A DNA stretch of 64,000 nt from Buxus sempervirens (GCA_947561395.2 OX387192.1:11196221-11260220), one strand, 5' to 3'. Counted from the stretch's first letter, positions 11,686-24,279 are shown. The notes: generated by a model from the sequence alone, not told the origin. A program made the numbers and translations.

Positions 11686-13050
11686 TCAAGAAAAATACCT
11701 TTTTACCGCGTCAGAGTTGATTGGCTCAGGAAAATCTTTTCCATCCATTTCTATTAAGATGAGTGCACCCCCTGATAGGACCTTCTTAACAACATAAGGC
11801 CCTTCCCAATTTGGCTTGAACTTACCACGAGGGTCTTCCAAAAATGGTAAAATTTTCTTTAAGACCAAGTTTGCCTCTTGGAAAGTTCTGGGCTTCACCT
11901 TCTTATTATAAGCCTTGGCCATCCTTTTCTGATACAATTGGCCATGACAAAGTGCCTTCAAACGCTTTTCCTCTATCAGATTGAGTTGATCATGTCTTGA
12001 CTATATCCATTCAGTCTCTTCCAATTCTGCTTCCATTAGCACTCTTAGTGTTGGGATTTCCACTTCAACGGGTAAAACTGCCTCCATTCCATAAACGAGG
12101 GAGTACGGAGTTGCCCCAGTAGAAGTTCGGATTGAGGTCCTGTAGGCATGTAGAGCAAGCGGTAGCATTTCATGCCAATCTTTGAAACTCACTACCATGT
12201 TCTAAATTATTTTCTTTATATTCTTATTTGCTACTTCTACTGCCCCATTCATCTTTGGTCTGTACAGAGCAGACTTGTGATGGGTAATCTGGGATTGCTC
12301 ACACATCTTCTTCATATCTTTGTTCTTAATATTAGAAGTGTTGTCTGATACTATGGCATTTGGCAGACCATAACGACAAATAGTGTTGTGCTTAAAAAAC
12401 TTAAGAACATGGCTACTTGTGATATTCCCATATGAAGCCGCTTCTGCCCACTTGGTGAAATAGTCGATTGCTACTAGGATAAATTTGTGTTCATTCGATG
12501 CCTTAGGAGAAATCATGCCAATGACATCTATGCTCCACACAGAGAAGGGCCATGGTGATGTCATGTTATGCAACTCACTTGGGGGTGCATGCTTGTTATC
12601 CGCATATATTTGGCATTGATGACACCTCCTAACATGTATACATCAACTGTGCTCCATAGTCGACCAATAGTATCCCAATCGTAGAATCATCTTTGCAAGC
12701 ATGTGCCCGTTCATGTGGGGTCCACAGATTCCTCCATGTACAATCTCAATTAACCTTTCTGACTCAGCCCTGGCAACACATCTGAGTAGAATATCATTGT
12801 GTGATCTCTTGTATAGCTGTCCACCACTTAGTAGGAATTGACTGGCTAATCTCTGTATTGTCCTTTTCTCTGTAGAAGTGACATTTTCTGGCAGACTCCG
12901 ATCATTCAAGAAATTTTTGATGTCTTGAAACCACGGTACTTCCTCTTCTGGTGCTCCCTCTAGAACAAGACAATATGCAGGCTCATCTCTTACCTCAATT
13001 TCTAGTGGCTTGATATCTACCCGTTTTGGCATGCTGACCATTGAAGCCAA
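11686..13050 (-). pseudogene. Tat retrotransposon integrase
   Basis: One frame (minus) with three nonsense codons: TGA at 12640-12642, TAA at 12199-12201 and TAG at 11998-12000. The N-terminal HHCC zinc-binding part is at 12570-12740 (HGG.CGPH then RCHQCQ). The catalytic core is at 12202-12573, with D in WSIDVIG, D in IVSDN, and E 35 residues later in GAVE, giving the D-35-E triad. The C-terminal part (11686-11961) has the KWEGPY-like FKPNWEGPYVV motif. No chromodomain was seen, as expected for Tat. It inserted the cDNA into the host genome. Confidence 0.85.
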
Positions 13051-13055
13051 TGTTG

Positions 13056-13583
13056 CTAGAGCATCTGCAAACTAATTTTGGCCCTTAGCATATAGTTGAA
13101 GGAAATTCGAGTAAATTTAGTGCTTATTTCTTCCAAATACTGGTGATAGGGGATTAGTTTATGATCCTTGGTTTTCCATTCACCAGTTATTTGGAAGATG
13201 ATAAGACTCGAATCTCCGTATACGTCAAGTTCCTCCACTTCAAGGTCTAAGACGGCTTGCAACCCAATTATGCATGCTTCATACTCTGCAATATTGTTTG
13301 TACATTGAAATCTCAACTTCACTGCGATTGGGATGTGTGACCCGTCCGGCTTGACCAAAACTGCTCCAATTCCATTTCCATTCATGCTGGCAGACCCATC
13401 GAAAAACATTTGCCAAGAGCTTTCATTTTCCTCTTCTTCAGTAAACAGAATTGCCTCATCAGGAAAGTTAATCTTCAAAGGTTGGTATTCTGATAGAGGA
13501 TGTGCAACTAGGTGATCAGCAATGGCTTGACCTTTAATTGCTTTTTGAGTGATGTACGTGAGGTCAAATTCGGAAAGCAACAA
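13056..13583 (-). pseudogene. Second RNase H domain (RVT_3-like) of Tat pol
   Basis: The segment has the FDGSASMNGNGIGAVL start (first catalytic Asp), then NIAEYEACIIGL (catalytic Glu) and the DVYGDSSLI motif (third Asp). This plant/archaeal-type RNase H lies after the usual RT-linked RNase H and is diagnostic of the Tat lineage. It is in a different frame from the integrase, so a frameshift lies near 13053. Confidence 0.8.
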
Positions 13584-13703
13584 CTGCCACTTCGCCGTTC
13601 AGCCAGTTAGAGCCAGTTTCTCAAATAAGTATTTCAGCGGTTCCATTCGAGATATCAATAATGTGGAGTGACTGAGGAAGTAATGCCTCAGTCTCTGAGT
13701 TTC

Positions 13704-14093
13704 TCACACTAAAGCACAACAGGTCTTTTCCAATGGGGAATACTTGGCTTCATATTCTGTAAACTTCTTACTCAGATAATAAACTGCCATTTCCTTTCTA
13801 CCAGTCTCATCATGTTGCCCCAAGACACATCCCATCGACGTCTCCAAAACCGACAAGTAGAGAATCAGTGGTCTTCCTGGAGTTGGTGGCACTAGCACAG
13901 GTGGATTCAGCAAATATTCCTTTATTGTATCAAAGGATTGTTGGCAATCATCATTCCAGACCGGCGAGTTATTTTTCCTCAAAAGCTTGAAAATTGGTTC
14001 ATAGATAGCGGTGAGCTGTGTTATGAACCGGCTTATGTATTGGATCCTTCCAAGAAAACCACGAACTTCCTTTTCCGTTCTGGGTGATGGCAT
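13704..14093 (-). pseudogene. First RNase H / connection domain of Tat pol
   Basis: It carries the typical Ty3 segment: EVRGFLGRIQYISRFI, then a thumb/connection, then RPLILYLSVLETSMGCVLGQ and YSPLEKTCCALV. It follows RT in the usual order and is frameshifted relative to the RT C-terminal part. Confidence 0.8.
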
Positions 14094-14143
14094 TTCAATA
14101 ATTGCCTTTGCTTTAGCCGGGTCAATTTCAATTCCCTTTCTGC

Positions 14144-14886
14144 TTACAATGAACCCCAGTAATTTCCTTGATGTAGCCCCAAAGACGCATTTAGCCGGGT
14201 TAAGCCGTAAACTGTACTTTCAGAGTCCTTCTTCAAATTGACCAAGTGATCCTCTTCTTTGCATGATTTGGCGATCATATCATCCACATAGACCTCCATC
14301 TCCTTATGGATCATATCATGGAATAGTGCTGTCATGGCCCGCTGGTAGGTTGCCCCGGCGTTCTTAAGTCCAAATGGCATGACCGTGTAGTGAAAAGTGC
14401 CCCAAGGTGTGATGAATGCTGTTTTTTCCTGATCTTCCTTAGCCATCTGAATCTGATTTACCCCGAGAAACCATCCATGAATGAGAATGGGCTATGTACA
14501 ACAGTATTATCGACCAAAATGTCGATGTGTAGAAGTGAAAAATCATCCTTTGGGCTCGCCTTGTTCAGATCTCTATAGTCCACGCACATCCTGACTTTTC
14601 CATCCTTCTTTGGTACTGGCACTATGTTTAAGAGCCACTCAGGGTACGTGGAGACTGCCAAAAACCCAGCTTGAAATTGCTTCACCACTTCATCTTTGAC
14701 CTTCAGGGTCCATTCCGGTTTCAATCTCCTCGGCTTTTGCTTAATTGGCTTAACCCATGGCAGAATTGGTAGCCTGTGTACCACCATGTCAGTATCTAAT
14801 CCCGGCATATCCCGATATGACCATGCAAATACATCTTTATAATCGGCCAAGAATCGTGACATTGCATCACATTGCTCATCAGACAA
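14144..14886 (-). pseudogene. Reverse transcriptase of Tat pol
   Basis: Two frames (14458-14886 and 14144-14446) give one domain. Motifs in order: the KVRMCVDYRDLNKASPKD palm motif, DGFSG, then TFHYTVMPFGLKNAGATYQR, and the catalytic YVDDMI box at about 14279-14290. The frameshift is near 14450. It converts the element RNA to cDNA and is no longer intact. Confidence 0.85.
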
Positions 14887-15715
14887 TCATGCCCCAACTT
14901 TCACAATTTTTGGGTCATCTTCGGTCCCTAGATTTATTGAAATGGTCTCCTCAATATTAGGTTGCACACCCCTTTCATGACGTTCCAACTGATATTCAAT
15001 TTCCTTTGGAGGGTCTTCTTCTTCGACCTCAGTCTCTTCTTCGACCCCCATTAGGTTAAAGTTGAGCTCAAGGTTGAAGTCATATTCAACCTGACCTAAC
15101 TTTGTTTGCTTGTATGGTTCATAAATGGTTTGGACATTTTTTAAAAAATTAAATTTTCTAGAAAAAATAGAAAAATCTTTTTGGGTTTTTTGTGAGCCTT
15201 CTAAAAAAACTTTCCCTAAAGATGAAGGCTCATTAGGACCTTCAGGGAAATGGCATTCCACTAATGGAGTTTTTTTTGGAAGCCGCGTTTGTTTGCCATT
15301 CAAACGTTGCTTCAAAGGTAAGGAGAGTTTCCTCTCAATTGCTCAAAACAAACTTTCCAGAAGCAGGGGAAATGGTGCAAGCCTGCTCCTCAAGCTCTAA
15401 ATCCGATGCCATCATCACCGGATGAGTTGTACTGCCTTTTTCTGCCACGGGGCCCAATCCAGATATAACCTCATCTAGAATCTTTATCGCTGCCCAATCA
15501 ATGAACGGCAGCTCCTTATCTTCTTCTGTTCTTTCGTCTTCAGTCATGGCGAAGAAAGCCTCGATATCTTCAGAGAAGTTCATCTGTTGTTCTAGCTGTG
15601 GCCCAGGCCTGCCCACTGTCTTAAGTGTAGAAGATGGGTTATAGAGTTGCAGGGTTGGAATATATGGCTTTTGGAAGGGATTGATGTTGCGGTATGGAGG
15701 TCTGGACTGATCCAT
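14887..15715 (-). pseudogene. Pol linker between protease and RT
   Basis: Two blocks (15335-15715 and 14887-15315) without a named domain. They are acidic (EEETEVEEEDPPKE, DERTEEDKELPFID) and end in IEETISINLGTEDDPKIVKVGA, the stretch that normally precedes RT in Tat elements. A frameshift lies near 15325. Confidence 0.65.
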
Positions 15716-15811
15716 GGGAGGAGACAGTTGGATCGTGCAAGAGGGTTTGGGAAAATTTTCCTTTAAATGAGGGAATTTTCCTCTATTTTTATTCTCTCCT
15801 TCTTCCTGCTT

Positions 15812-16456
15812 CTACCTTCTCCATCCTCTAGGTTTAAATCCCAACCCTACTTTAGGGACCAGCTTCTTTGTCCTGATTGGCTCCAACATCCCCTGCAAAT
15901 TAATTCCCAGACCTTTCCCTGAGTGAAAGTGATATTTTTCCATCACTTTCTTTACCATTTTCTCAACAGTAGTTCCTTTCTCTTCTTTTTTCTCACACCC
16001 CCCAGGTATGAAATTGACAGTTTCGAACTGAAACGAATGGAATGCAATTTTGTCGACAGTTAAATCCACATTGATGAAGGTTACATCCGGTGATACAATG
16101 AGAGGTATCAAATTCTCAACTAGGACAGTTATCACCCTCTGTCCTCTTATATACTTCACCCTTTGGTGAAGAGTGGATGGTATTGCTCTAGCCAAGTATA
16201 TCCATGGCCTCCATAAGAGCAGATTGAAGGCTGCTGGGATATCCATCACTTCAAATGTGATGTTAAAGATATTCGGTCCAATGGTGACTGGCAGTTCAAT
16301 CTCCCCTAGGGAATGTGTCTTAGAGCTATCGAAAGCCCTCACAATCCTCCCATTCTGCTTGATCTTGGATTGATCCAAACCAAGTTTGGCAAAAGTGATT
16401 AATGGGCAAACATTTAAAGCCGACCCATTGTCAATTAAAACCCTGCCACCATACTG
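15812..16456 (-). pseudogene. Aspartic protease of the Tat element
   Basis: The active-site motif VLIDNGSALNV is readable at about 16405-16440 (Asp codon at 16430-16432). The fold continues with IVRAFDSS, IGPNIFNITFEVMDI and LLLWRPWIY (usually LLGRPWIH). The conserved Gly of LGRPW is changed to Trp (LLWRPW), so the copy is probably inactive. A G-patch-like stretch (SGKGLGINLQGM) follows near 15890. Confidence 0.75.
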
Positions 16457-16594
16457 CCCTTACAAAGCACAATGATGTGCAAAGGGTCAACATGGTAGCA
16501 CCCACCGGGGCTTATTTCACTTTATGAAAAACTTATTACATTGTGTGATAAGATTTGACCAACCATTTTGCCTAGTTGGTCTAGATCAATGGCT

Positions 16595-17866
16595 TTAGGC
16601 ACGTGTGCACTCTGAAGCACCCTTAATAATGCGTCCCTGTGCTTTTCTGAATTCAGCAAGTCCCAGTATTGACATCTGGGCCGGGGCCTTATTCAACTGT
16701 TCGACAATATTGAATTCACTTTTCTTTATGACCTTGATGAGGTTGGCTGCCTCGTTTTCTTTTTCCTGGGGGTGTCCTCCCCCATTTTTGTTTTTCTTTT
16801 CATTTTTTTCTTTTCTTCTGTTTCTTCTCTCCCTCTCCACCTCTGGTTCTTTTTCTTTTTCTTCTCCTTCTAAACATCTCCCTGACCTCGTCATGAGGTT
16901 CACCTCCTCCTGGTTCTTGACCACTGGAACCGTAGCCATGACCTCCTCACTGTAATTCCACGGTACAACCAACTCAAAATAGGGCAATTTAGGGACATGG
17001 ACCATAAGCAGTTGGAGTTTGGACCGGGATGTAGAAGTTGGTTTAGGAGCATTATAGATAGGTGGAACATTTACCACCAAAGGTAGAAGCTGTTTGGGAG
17101 TTGTTGGAACAGAAGAAGTAATGGATGCAGTGGTGGGGTCACAGTGGATGACCAAGGGAGTTTTTGATGGCTATGATGGAGAAAAAGTGGGTGAATTGCA
17201 ATTAAAGACCAAATGAGGCATTGCAATGTTTATCTGGGCCATGAGAGAGGAGACCTGATTCAGTGAGGAGCTAATATCCTCAGCAACACAATCATTCTTC
17301 CTGGAGATGACATTGACTTCTCCCTCCTCCTTCTCTTGGAAGAAATGAACCTTAACCGAAGTCCCTACGGGAGCGATCAATTGAGAGGGATCAAAGGTTC
17401 TTCTCATGGAGGAGATGGCTGTGATTGAGTTAGATAGGCCTGCCCCATTGTGATAAGGCAGGGAGTTTTGTCCAATATCATTTCCTGACAGGGTAGGCGC
17501 AGCAGTATTGAAGAATAGGGTTTTCTGGTCCAACAGATCCTGAACCGCATGCTTCAGAACCCAACAATTGTCTGTAGAGTGCCCAAGTGCACCCATGTGA
17601 ATTTCACACGTGACTGCTGGATCAAAATTCCTCCCCTTCGATGCATTTGGGTTAGGCTCTTTCAAGGTTACATATTCCCCTTTCAACAGGGTTGGTAACA
17701 GTTGGGAAAGAGACACAGGAAGATGAGTGAAAACTCTATTCCTTCTGGCTGTCATCCAGGCATCTCTCTTCCTTAGTGAAGGCCCTCCTTGGGTTTGCAG
17801 GCACGGAGGGGGTGAAATTGACATTGAGCGGGGTTTGATATGACTGCTGGGCCTGCTGGGTTGCAT
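16595..17866 (-). pseudogene. Gag C-terminal part with zinc knuckle and gag-pol linker
   Basis: The upstream block (17171-17866) has the zinc-binding CEIHMGALGHSTDNC motif followed by LKHAVQDLLDQ, a known Tat gag signature. The downstream block (16595-17155) has VPWNYSEEV, NLMTRSGRC, a highly charged K/E stretch and EFNIVEQLNKAPAQMSIL, all standard between gag and protease in Tat elements. Confidence 0.75.
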
Positions 17867-17903
17867 AAATATTGACGTGGAGTGGTTTTTTGGGAGGAGG
17901 GGC

Positions 17904-18940
17904 CTATACCAGGTTTACTTCTCCTTCTTTCCTTGCTCCATTCTTCTTAAACCCATTCCCTTTCTTCTGTGCCAGGGAAGTGGAGGAATCCGATTGTCCG
18001 GCCAGAGTAGAGTAATCAATGAGTTTTCCTGACCTGACCCCTTCCTCAATCTGGTCAGCCACTTGTACCAAGGCTGCAAAATTGGTGGTAATCTGACCCA
18101 CCAGGTGATTGTAGAAGGGTTGCCCCAATGTATTTACGAACGTTGAGATCATCTCAGGCTCCAACATAGGCGGCCTGATTTGGGAGGCAGCCTCTCTCAA
18201 CCTTTTGGCATATTGCCTTACGGATTCCTCTTTTCCCTTGCTCATCCTCATCATGTCGTACCGGTCTGGCCAGATCTCCAAGTTAAACTTGTATTGGTCC
18301 AGAAAAGCATCGGCCAAGTCCTTCCACCTTCTTATCCTTCCATGGTCCACGGTGGCAAACCACCTCAGAGCCGCTCCCGTCAAACTCCTTTGAAAGAGCT
18401 GAATTAGTATACCGTCATCCTGGCCAAACTAGCACAAAGCCCCGCAGTATAACTTTAGGTGGCTCATTGGGCAGCCCGTGCCATCATATTTATCAAAGTC
18501 CGGGCATTTGAATTTTGCCAGTAGGCAAACATCCGGGTATATGCACAAGTCATCAAAGGTGGTACCTCCATAACTGCTCCCCCCTTCACTTCCTTGAGTT
18601 CTTCTTGAATTCTCTCTATCTTATGTAGAAGTTTCCTTTCCATCTCCTCCCTTGCCTTTTCCTTTTCCATCTCTTTCTTAAATTCCACAGTATTTTCCCT
18701 GATCAGGATAGGTTCAGGGATAGGTTCAGAAATGGGTTCAGGTGTGGGTTGAGCTGGAGGTGGAATGTTGGTTTGAGGTGGCGGTGCTTGGTGGGAAGTG
18801 GATGCTTGGTTTTGGGCTTGGGCTTGTTGGGCCTGAGCCGCCAGTAGGTCTTCTAACATTTTGGCCAGTCCGGCCACTTGCTCTTGTAGTTAAGCAAAAT
18901 CCTGAACAAGGACGGTGGCTTTATTCTCTTCCGGATTCAT
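17904..18940 (-). pseudogene. Gag (retrotransposon gag domain) of the Tat element
   Basis: The start is ATG at 18940-18938 (MNPEENK). A TAA follows 16 codons later. A Q/P-rich segment, a charged coiled coil (18600-18720) and a frameshifted KFKCPDFDKYDGTGCP motif near 18500 come next. The core gag domain is at 17904-18383 (LTGAALRWFATVD, then W.DLADAFLDQYKFN). It would form the virus-like particle. It is broken by a frameshift near 18420 and the early stop. Confidence 0.75.
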
Positions 18941-19136
18941 TGTGCGGGCTTTTGATCTGGTTACGGGAGCAATGGTTGCAAGTACTTTATATCTGGAGAA
19001 GGAAAAACAAAGAAACATGTCGGCTCCAATTTAATCCTAGTCACACACCTATACATGTAGATAAGTGAGTTAGGTGAACACAAGTCTAGATTTATTTGTT
19101 TTTTATATATATTTTTCTATTTTTTTTTTAGGATTG

Positions 19137-20043
19137 TTGGAATATTTTAGGGCTTCCAAAGGTCCTACAAGATTTTGGATTGATTGATATGGAGAGACCA
19201 ACCAAAGTTTTTTTTTGGGAATATTTTAGGGCTTCCAAGTGTCCCATAAAAGTTTGATTTGATTGGTACGAAAAAGACCAACCAAGGGTTTTTTGGAATA
19301 TTTTAGGGCTTCCAAATGTCCCACAAAATTTTAATTGATTGGTACGAAAAAGACCAACCAATGGTTTTTTTGGAATATTCTAGGGCTTCCAAAGGTCCCA
19401 CAAAGATTTGAGTTGATTGGTACGAAAAAGACCAACCAAAGGTTTTTGTTTTTTTTGGAATATTCTAGGGCTTCCAAGTGTCCCACAAAAGTTTGATTTG
19501 ATTGGTAAGAAAAAGACCAACCAAGGGTTTTTTGGAATATTTTAGGGCTTCCAAGCGTCCCACAAAATTTCAATTGATTGATACGAAAAAGACCAACCAA
19601 AGGCTTTTTGGAATATTTTAGGGCTTCCAAAGGTCCCACAAAGATTTGAGTTGATTGGTACGAAAAAGACCAACCAAAGGGTTTTTTTTTTTGGAATATT
19701 TTAGGGCTTCCAAGTGTCCCACAAAAGTTTGATTTGATTGGTACCAAAAAGACCAACCAAGGGTTTTTTGGAATATTTTATGGCTTCTAAGCGTCCCACA
19801 AAATTTCAATTGATTGGTACGAAAAAGACCAATCAAAGGCTTTTTGGAATATTCTAGGGCTTCCAAAGGTCCCACAAGATTTTGATTTGATTGGTACGAA
19901 AAAGACCAATCAAGGGTTTTTTGGAGTATTTTAGGGCTTCCAAGGTCCCACAAAAGTTTGATTTGATTGGTACGAAAAAGACCAACAAAGGGTTTTTTTT
20001 TTGGAATATTCTAGGGCTTCCAAAGTCCCACAAAAATTTTAAT
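19137..20043. repeat. Minisatellite of twelve 76-85-bp units in the leader
   Basis: The motif GGGCTTCCA recurs at about 19150, 19229, 19306, 19383, 19468, 19545, 19621, 19704, 19781 (diverged), 19857, 19933 and 20013. Each unit carries GGAATATTTTAGGGCTTCCA, then GTCCCACAAAA, TTGATTGGTACGAAAAAGAC and a T-run of variable length that explains the size range. Such arrays in Tat/Ogre untranslated regions are known seeds of satellite DNA. Confidence 0.9.
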
Positions 20044-20341
20044 TGACTTGCAAAATTCCTTCTGTTTTCAAGTCCAAATGTTTGATTGAAACATGTTTGA
20101 GGTGGCTTGGCATCAAGAAATATGACACCTTGGCTCCCCCTTTTATGTATCTTCCTTAAGTTTGAGGGAAAACTGGATTTGTGTTCCAAGATTAGGTTAA
20201 AATTTTTTGTTAAACCTTTTGAACACTTAATCTATCTTTTCATACTCCCCTTCAGGTGCCCACAGATTAATCACAATGTTTTTGGCATTTTACATTCATG
20301 AGAGATTGGGATAAGAAACCAATTTGTACATTTCCAGGCTG

Positions 20342-20480
20342 TATCCAACATATCAGGTTGGCTAAATCTGTGGTTTACTGTATCCGATATAAATAATTGG
20401 ATACAAATATAAAACCTTTTACCGATGAGAACTGTCAGATAAGAAGAAAATATGGCTTAACCGACCTGAGTTGTCGGTTA
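20342..20480. promoter_or_regulatory. Dyad array in the leader (four 23-bp units)
   Basis: Units start at 20342, 20381, 20419 and 20458. The last is a perfect 8-nt dyad, TAACCGAC ... GTCGGTTA, and the first is TATCCAAC ... GTTGGCTA. Arm changes are matched on the other side, so the symmetry is maintained. Compare 8765-8904 and 24280-24420. Confidence 0.7.
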
Positions 20481-21404
20481 ATGCTAAAATAATCCTTTTT
20501 GACTCATTTTTTCACTAGATTAATGTTATCTTTATTCCCACTTAATGTTCACCTTGACTTGGCCTCTAAACACAGTCCCAAATTGGACTTTGACACTACA
20601 CTTGCAAAAATGCATGAATGTTCATGAGGGTACATGCCCCTCAAACCGTGGACACCATACTCCTGAACTTTGTTCTTTTGGTTGCATCCTACATAGACTT
20701 TGGGTGGGACAACTTCTAAGTAGAGTTAAAGACTCTCCCTATAGGTTACACCAAACTTAGGTTACAAACACTTTTGGGAAAAATTTCATCCCAAGCATAT
20801 GGACATCATGGCCTTTAATTTACATGACATGAAGATAATTAAAAACATGATTTTACCTTGCCACCTCGTGTTACCTTCAATATGGTATTCATATTATACC
20901 TTGGCCTGTGAAACATGCAAATGGCCTTCCCTCAATTACACCCAATTCCCAACGTAATTGTTTACTTTAGCTGAAAAAGTGTTTCTCCACCTTCAAGCGT
21001 ATGGTTTTTGGGTTTTGGCTTATTGGCAACTTAGATCTCAAATTTAGTGATGCCCGGAATCGAGTCACAGATCCCATTGTCATCACATCATTGACTCAAA
21101 CTCTAAGGTGAATGTTTTCACTTTCGCTTTCCGAAGTATCAACCTCGTTGTACCAAGCTACACACATTCGGGTTCAACTTCCTATAGGTAATGGGTAGGC
21201 TGTGCAAAAAGTTTAAAGTGCTCAAGTGCATTTGAAATTCAAGGAAACATTCACAACGTCCCAACCCCTTGCCACTCTTTTCGCAGTCATGCATACAATT
21301 TCAAGCCAAGGCATAATACAACATTATATTGATAGTAAAAACACCCAAACATGCTCATGACTATCATATTCACAAAAGTAATACCCAAGCATGTTATCAC
21401 ATTG

Positions 21405-21850
21405 TACAAACAACGCCATGAAAAGCATGCTTGAAACCCAAAAGCATCCCATAAATTTCTAGATTGTATGCTCTTCATTTTGATGTTCAAATTGCATTAT
21501 TCATACCCAACTCAAAGCCTAAAAATCCAGCAACTAATAACATGGTACAAGAAGTGTTTTATTAAGGAAAACATGCTTAAAAACCCCCAAAAATACCCAC
21601 TGAATTTCCAGATTTCTTGCTCTTAATTTTTTATGTTCCACATGCATCATTTATACCCAAATCACAGCCTAAAAATACAGCAACTAATCTCATGGTATAA
21701 AAAGAGTTTTAATTTAGGGAAAACATGCTTGAAGGCCCCAAAAATACCCACTAAATTCCTAGATTTCATGCTCTTAATTTTTATGTTCAACTCATGGCAT
21801 AAAAAACCAAAATTAGAGCATGTTATCACAAAATACATCAAAATCATGTT
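21405..21850. repeat. Three tandem ~150-bp repeats in the leader
   Basis: The phrase AAA-CATGCTT...CCCAAAA followed by AGATT..TGCTCTT and later CCTAAAAAT.CAGCAACTAAT recurs at about 21421, 21568 and 21720 (steps 147 and 152). The third copy is partial. Confidence 0.7.
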
Positions 21851-22046
21851 ACAAGATATGCTCTCCTTAAACAAATTTTTAGACATAATCAAGCAACATA
21901 TACATGCCATATCTTCCTGAATCTTCTAATCATACAAAACAAATCTAAGATACATCAAGCAAGCCCAAATAAAATAACCAAAACAGCAAGCATTCAAGAA
22001 TAAAAATAAAACACGAATAAACACAAAACATGGCTTAAATCCACAA

Positions 22047-22065
22047 GTCCCCAGCAGAGTCGCCA
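22047..22065 (-). other. Primer-binding site of the Tat element
   Basis: On the minus strand it reads TGGCGACTCTGCTGGGGAC, the tRNA-complementary primer site of Tat-lineage elements, four bases after the 5' LTR end (CTCA). Confidence 0.85.
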
Positions 22066-23689
22066 GTTTTGAGACATGGAAAAAATCAATCTCGTGACTT
22101 TCTGGTCATCACACGGGATTCGAAAAAGCGAAGAGTCACCACCATTCTTTTTAGGTGTGAATGGACACCAAAATCATCAAAATAAGCAAAAAGGTAAAAC
22201 TAGATTAAAAAGAATTTCTCTTTAGAATAAAAAATCCAGAGATGAGCAAGGGGATTAGATTATGAATAGGGGAATGTGTTAGGCACCCCCAATTTACCCA
22301 CGCAAGGTGGTTGCCAAGTATTGTTCATGTTCAAAATAAAGAAAGCTTGCTAATTAAAATAATCAAAAATGCTTGAAAAGGATTAAACACATGTTTGATC
22401 CCTCCACATGAGAAGTCCAATGAATCTTAGACTTTCTTTTATGGAAGTATCACTTCTAAAACATTACCATTAATGGCAAATCAAAAACTTGAATACAAGC
22501 AAGTTGAGGCAAATTCGGAAAAACTCGTTAAAAGATAGAGCCATTTGACCATAAATCATTCAAATCAAATTCAAATTGAATCAAACCAAATTCATTTGAA
22601 AGATTATGATAAATAAAAGACTCAGGAAAATTTTCAAGTAGATGTGATTAAAATCCTAAGAGTTATGCTTGTTTGAAATTCATTGTTATAAGTTGATAAA
22701 AGTGGCAAGTTGGCAACTTTGAAAACCTATTTGTGAAGATTGGCTCCATATAAATCTTTGAAAATTTACAAGAATGAAGTACATGGTGCCATCTTTCAAA
22801 TGAAATAGGCCTCACACAAAACTTCATTCGGATATGATTTGTGTGACCTTACGAACATGGCTAGAGGATCACAGATCAGCGCAGAATTGTGCTATAGGGC
22901 AGTTCTGAGTAAATCAGACACACAAGACACAAATGAAAGCAAAATTTTTTGAAACCAATTGGATTTGAAAGCATACTCATAAAGGAAAACACAGAAATCA
23001 AAATCACTTAAATCGGACTTAAATCGAGCAAGTGGTGCTCAGTCAAAGTGACAGGTTCAGCAATCTGGCCTGAACTAACCTATCGACTTTGATCGAATGG
23101 TGTCAAAAAACCCCTCCATAAAAATTGATGAATTTTTACAGACACAAACTAGACAAGCTCACCTTTCACATGTCTTTGAAATCACCCCAAAATTCATCCG
23201 GAAGATGAAGTTATGGGTGTTCCAAGATCGGGTGCAACTGCTGTCCAGATTTAAGCAAAATCAAGTCAAAACAGTGGGCAAGTGTGAGTGATCTGTGTAA
23301 TTTGAATTAAAATCATTTGAAAAAATGTTGAAAAACCTCCAAAAGGATATAGGGCACGAATTTGGCTCACCATTCTCTTTGATTGGATAGAATATACCAA
23401 AACCCCCAAAATGGAGCAAAAATGTCTAAAACAGAGAGATTAGACCGAGATGTCTTCTATATCCAAGGAAAAACTTGCTTGCATTCTTTTGAAAACCATT
23501 CAGAAATGTTCAAGAAATGCTTGGGGCCATTCATAGATCTAGCATAATGTATACGATAGATCCAAAATACAAGCCTATTTCGACAAAACAAGTGCGATGT
23601 GTGTATGTGCAAAAATCATCTCTTTAAATTAATCAACATATCACGACATATAGCATTAAAAAAATACATCAATCAAATGGGGTTCTATG

Positions 23690-23935
23690 ACTAAGGTTCC
23701 ATTCCCATTCTCGTTTCCCCTAGTTTTCTTTTCATCTTTTACGGCTAGAAATAATCTTGAGGTACTTTGAGTAGGGAATGGGGTTTCACACAACAGTAGG
23801 TCATTAAGAGGATTCTGGAACTAAGGTTCCATTCCCATTCTCATTTTCCCTAGCTTTCTCATTACGTTTTACGGCTAGAGATAGTCTTGAGGTACTTTGA
23901 TTAGGGAATGGGGTTCCACACACAAGCAGGCCATT
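23690..23935. repeat. 130-bp tandem duplication in the LTR
   Basis: Two copies start ACTAAGGTTCCATTCCCATT at 23690 and 23820. Both contain TTTTACGGCTAGA and CTTGAGGTACTTTGA and end in a GGGAATGGGGTT stretch. Confidence 0.85.
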
Positions 23936-24104
23936 ATTCTACAAAAAGGAAGAAGAAGAGACTAATTCTAGAATTTAAGAACAGAAAATTAAAAGAAGAT
24001 TAGGGCTTACCTGGGTTCTGGAAGCAATGGGGCAGACGTTCCCTTCTTCACTTGGAGCTCCTCAATCTCCAACTTCTTGGCCATTTGCTTGAGGATAAGC
24101 CTCC

Positions 24105-24112
24105 TATTTATA
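24105..24112 (-). promoter_or_regulatory. TATA box of the Tat LTR
   Basis: TATAAATA on the minus strand, about 390 bp from the LTR start and 170 bp downstream of the dyad array, a plausible U3/R core promoter. Confidence 0.55.
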
Positions 24113-24279
24113 AGCAAAGGCTAGGGCAAGGGGTGCCCTAATGGTAGACACAAAATTATGTCTACAATCCCCTAACTTAAACCCTAAGGCCATTTTCGAG
24201 AATTCCTACTCATAGAGATATGTAAAACAGTAAAAAAGGGAAAAACCTCGGAATTTTCAAAGTTTACAGCAAAACACTA

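Larger units (their letters stand above)
18941..22046 (-). other. Long 5' leader of the Tat element
   Basis: About 3.1 kb between the primer-binding site and gag with no long credible ORF. It contains a 150-bp triplication (21405-21850), a dyad array (20342-20480) and a 12-unit minisatellite (19137-20043). Apparent minus-strand ORFs over 19128-20189 are translations of the minisatellite, not genes. Confidence 0.65.

Noticed and set aside
19128-20189. Long minus-strand ORFs with repeated 'GSPKIFQK' and 'YQSN' blocks, looking like a repeat protein
   Set aside because: They are translations of the 76-85-bp minisatellite. Unit length is not a multiple of three and T-runs vary, so the frame is not conserved between units.
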